The notes under the pieces: generated by a model
What the model saw: only the letters and a program-made list of their open reading frames with translations
The model's database searches: none
What the model was told of the DNA's origin: nothing
Program-made: the position numbers and the translations under genes
Shown: piece after piece, positions 5,972-6,277 of the stretch
How the letters are laid out: each line of letters begins with the position of its first letter
How positions within the stretch are numbered: the stretch's first letter is position 1
Source: Pseudomonadota bacterium
GTDB taxonomy: Bacteria; Pseudomonadota; Alphaproteobacteria; SMXQ01
DNA length: 6,277 nt
Direction of reading: 5' to 3'
Assembly: GCA_022562375.1 (NCBI GenBank)
Contig: JADFPK010000109.1
Location: 1 to 6,277, forward strand

Positions 5972-6277
5972 CAGCGCAACTCCTCGACCGGTTCGACGCC
6001 AAGCACCCCAAGCCCCGAGGCGATGACCAGCTGGACCCCGCGAACGAGGGCCAGCCTCGCCGCCGTCAAGGCTTGATCTCCTGGGACCAGAAAGCGCAGG
6101 CTGGCGTCGTCGTTGCCCTTGTTCCACAAGCCGTGGAAGGCCGCCGCCAGTTCCAACAGGAAGAAGGCGATGCGGTGGGGCTCATGTGTCTCGGCTGCAC
6201 TTTCCACCTGACGGGGCCACGTCGTGAGAAGTTTGATCAAAGCAATCTCGTCGTCCCGGGTCAAGCGTTCCAACGGC
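5971..6277 (-). CDS. argS: Arginyl-tRNA synthetase, C-terminal fragment (gene continues past right edge)
   Basis: Only the last 102 residues are in the window. They form most of the DALR anticodon-binding domain of a class I aminoacyl-tRNA synthetase, which charges tRNA-Arg in the cytoplasm. Recognisable parts are the helix [48 protein letters not shown] and the terminal [26 protein letters not shown], which matches the usual ArgS ending. The catalytic HIGH and KMSKS regions lie outside. The stop codon shares one base with the ATG of the SPOR gene (TGATG). A neighbouring class I enzyme is unlikely given the [18 protein letters not shown] end. The gene order argS, SPOR, nagZ, scpA, scpB is familiar from Rhodospirillales-type genomes. 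Confidence 0.93.
   Translation of the reverse strand, partial: PLERLTRDDEIALIKLLTTWPRQVESAAETHEPHRIAFFLLELAAAFHGLWNKGNDDASLRFLVPGDQALTAARLALVRGVQLVIASGLGVLGVEPVEELR
5980..5985 (-). promoter_or_regulatory. Ribosome binding site that fixes the SPOR gene start
   Basis: On the minus strand this reads GAGGAG, 8 nt before the ATG at 5971. It lies within the last codons of argS and decides in favour of that ATG over the longer upstream frame. Confidence 0.6.

Noticed and set aside
5972..6127. N-terminal extension of the SPOR protein back to 6127
   Set aside because: It would lie entirely inside the argS coding region and adds a 52-residue Arg/Gly-rich head. The ATG at 5971 has a good ribosome binding site and the usual TGATG overlap.

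Overview
The window is GC-rich and every credible gene lies on the minus strand, so it reads from right (position 6277) to left (position 1). Protein style and gene order (argS, a SPOR protein, nagZ, scpA, scpB) suggest an alphaproteobacterium, probably of the Rhodospirillales type. That placement is an inference from protein similarity and gene order, not from a marker gene.

Region 1 (6277 to 1875) is a tightly packed housekeeping operon. It holds the 3' end of argS, an inner-membrane SPOR-domain protein, nagZ, an M50 site-2-protease-like membrane metalloprotease, scpA and scpB. Every junction is overlapping or abutting: a 1-nt TGATG overlap, a 14-nt overlap, ATGA, TGA directly followed by ATG, and ATGA. 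This implies one transcript with translational coupling. The themes are translation (ArgS), peptidoglycan and division (SPOR protein, NagZ), membrane proteolysis (M50) and chromosome condensation (ScpA and ScpB, the SMC partners).

Region 2 (1874 to 1475) is a 400-bp gene-free interval. The half next to scpB is GC-rich and full of short inverted and direct repeats, with no convincing terminator. The half next to the iron gene carries a TTGACA-like -35 element and a perfect 25-bp palindrome (1512-1536) that matches the classical Fur box at 15 of 19 positions.

Region 3 (1474 to 1) is an iron-uptake operon. It encodes a periplasmic ferric-iron-binding protein of the FutA/FbpA family with the expected tyrosine ligands, followed after 49 nt by the start of an FbpB-type permease that runs off the left edge. 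An ATPase gene would be expected beyond it. The Fur-type palindrome implies that the operon is shut down when iron is sufficient.

I see no mobile element, CRISPR array, tRNA, rRNA or defence system, and no convincing new system. The most worthwhile second looks are the Fur-type palindrome, the repeat-rich block after scpB, the heptapeptide repeat in the ScpB tail, the uncertain nagZ start, and the M50 protease gene sitting between nagZ and scpA.
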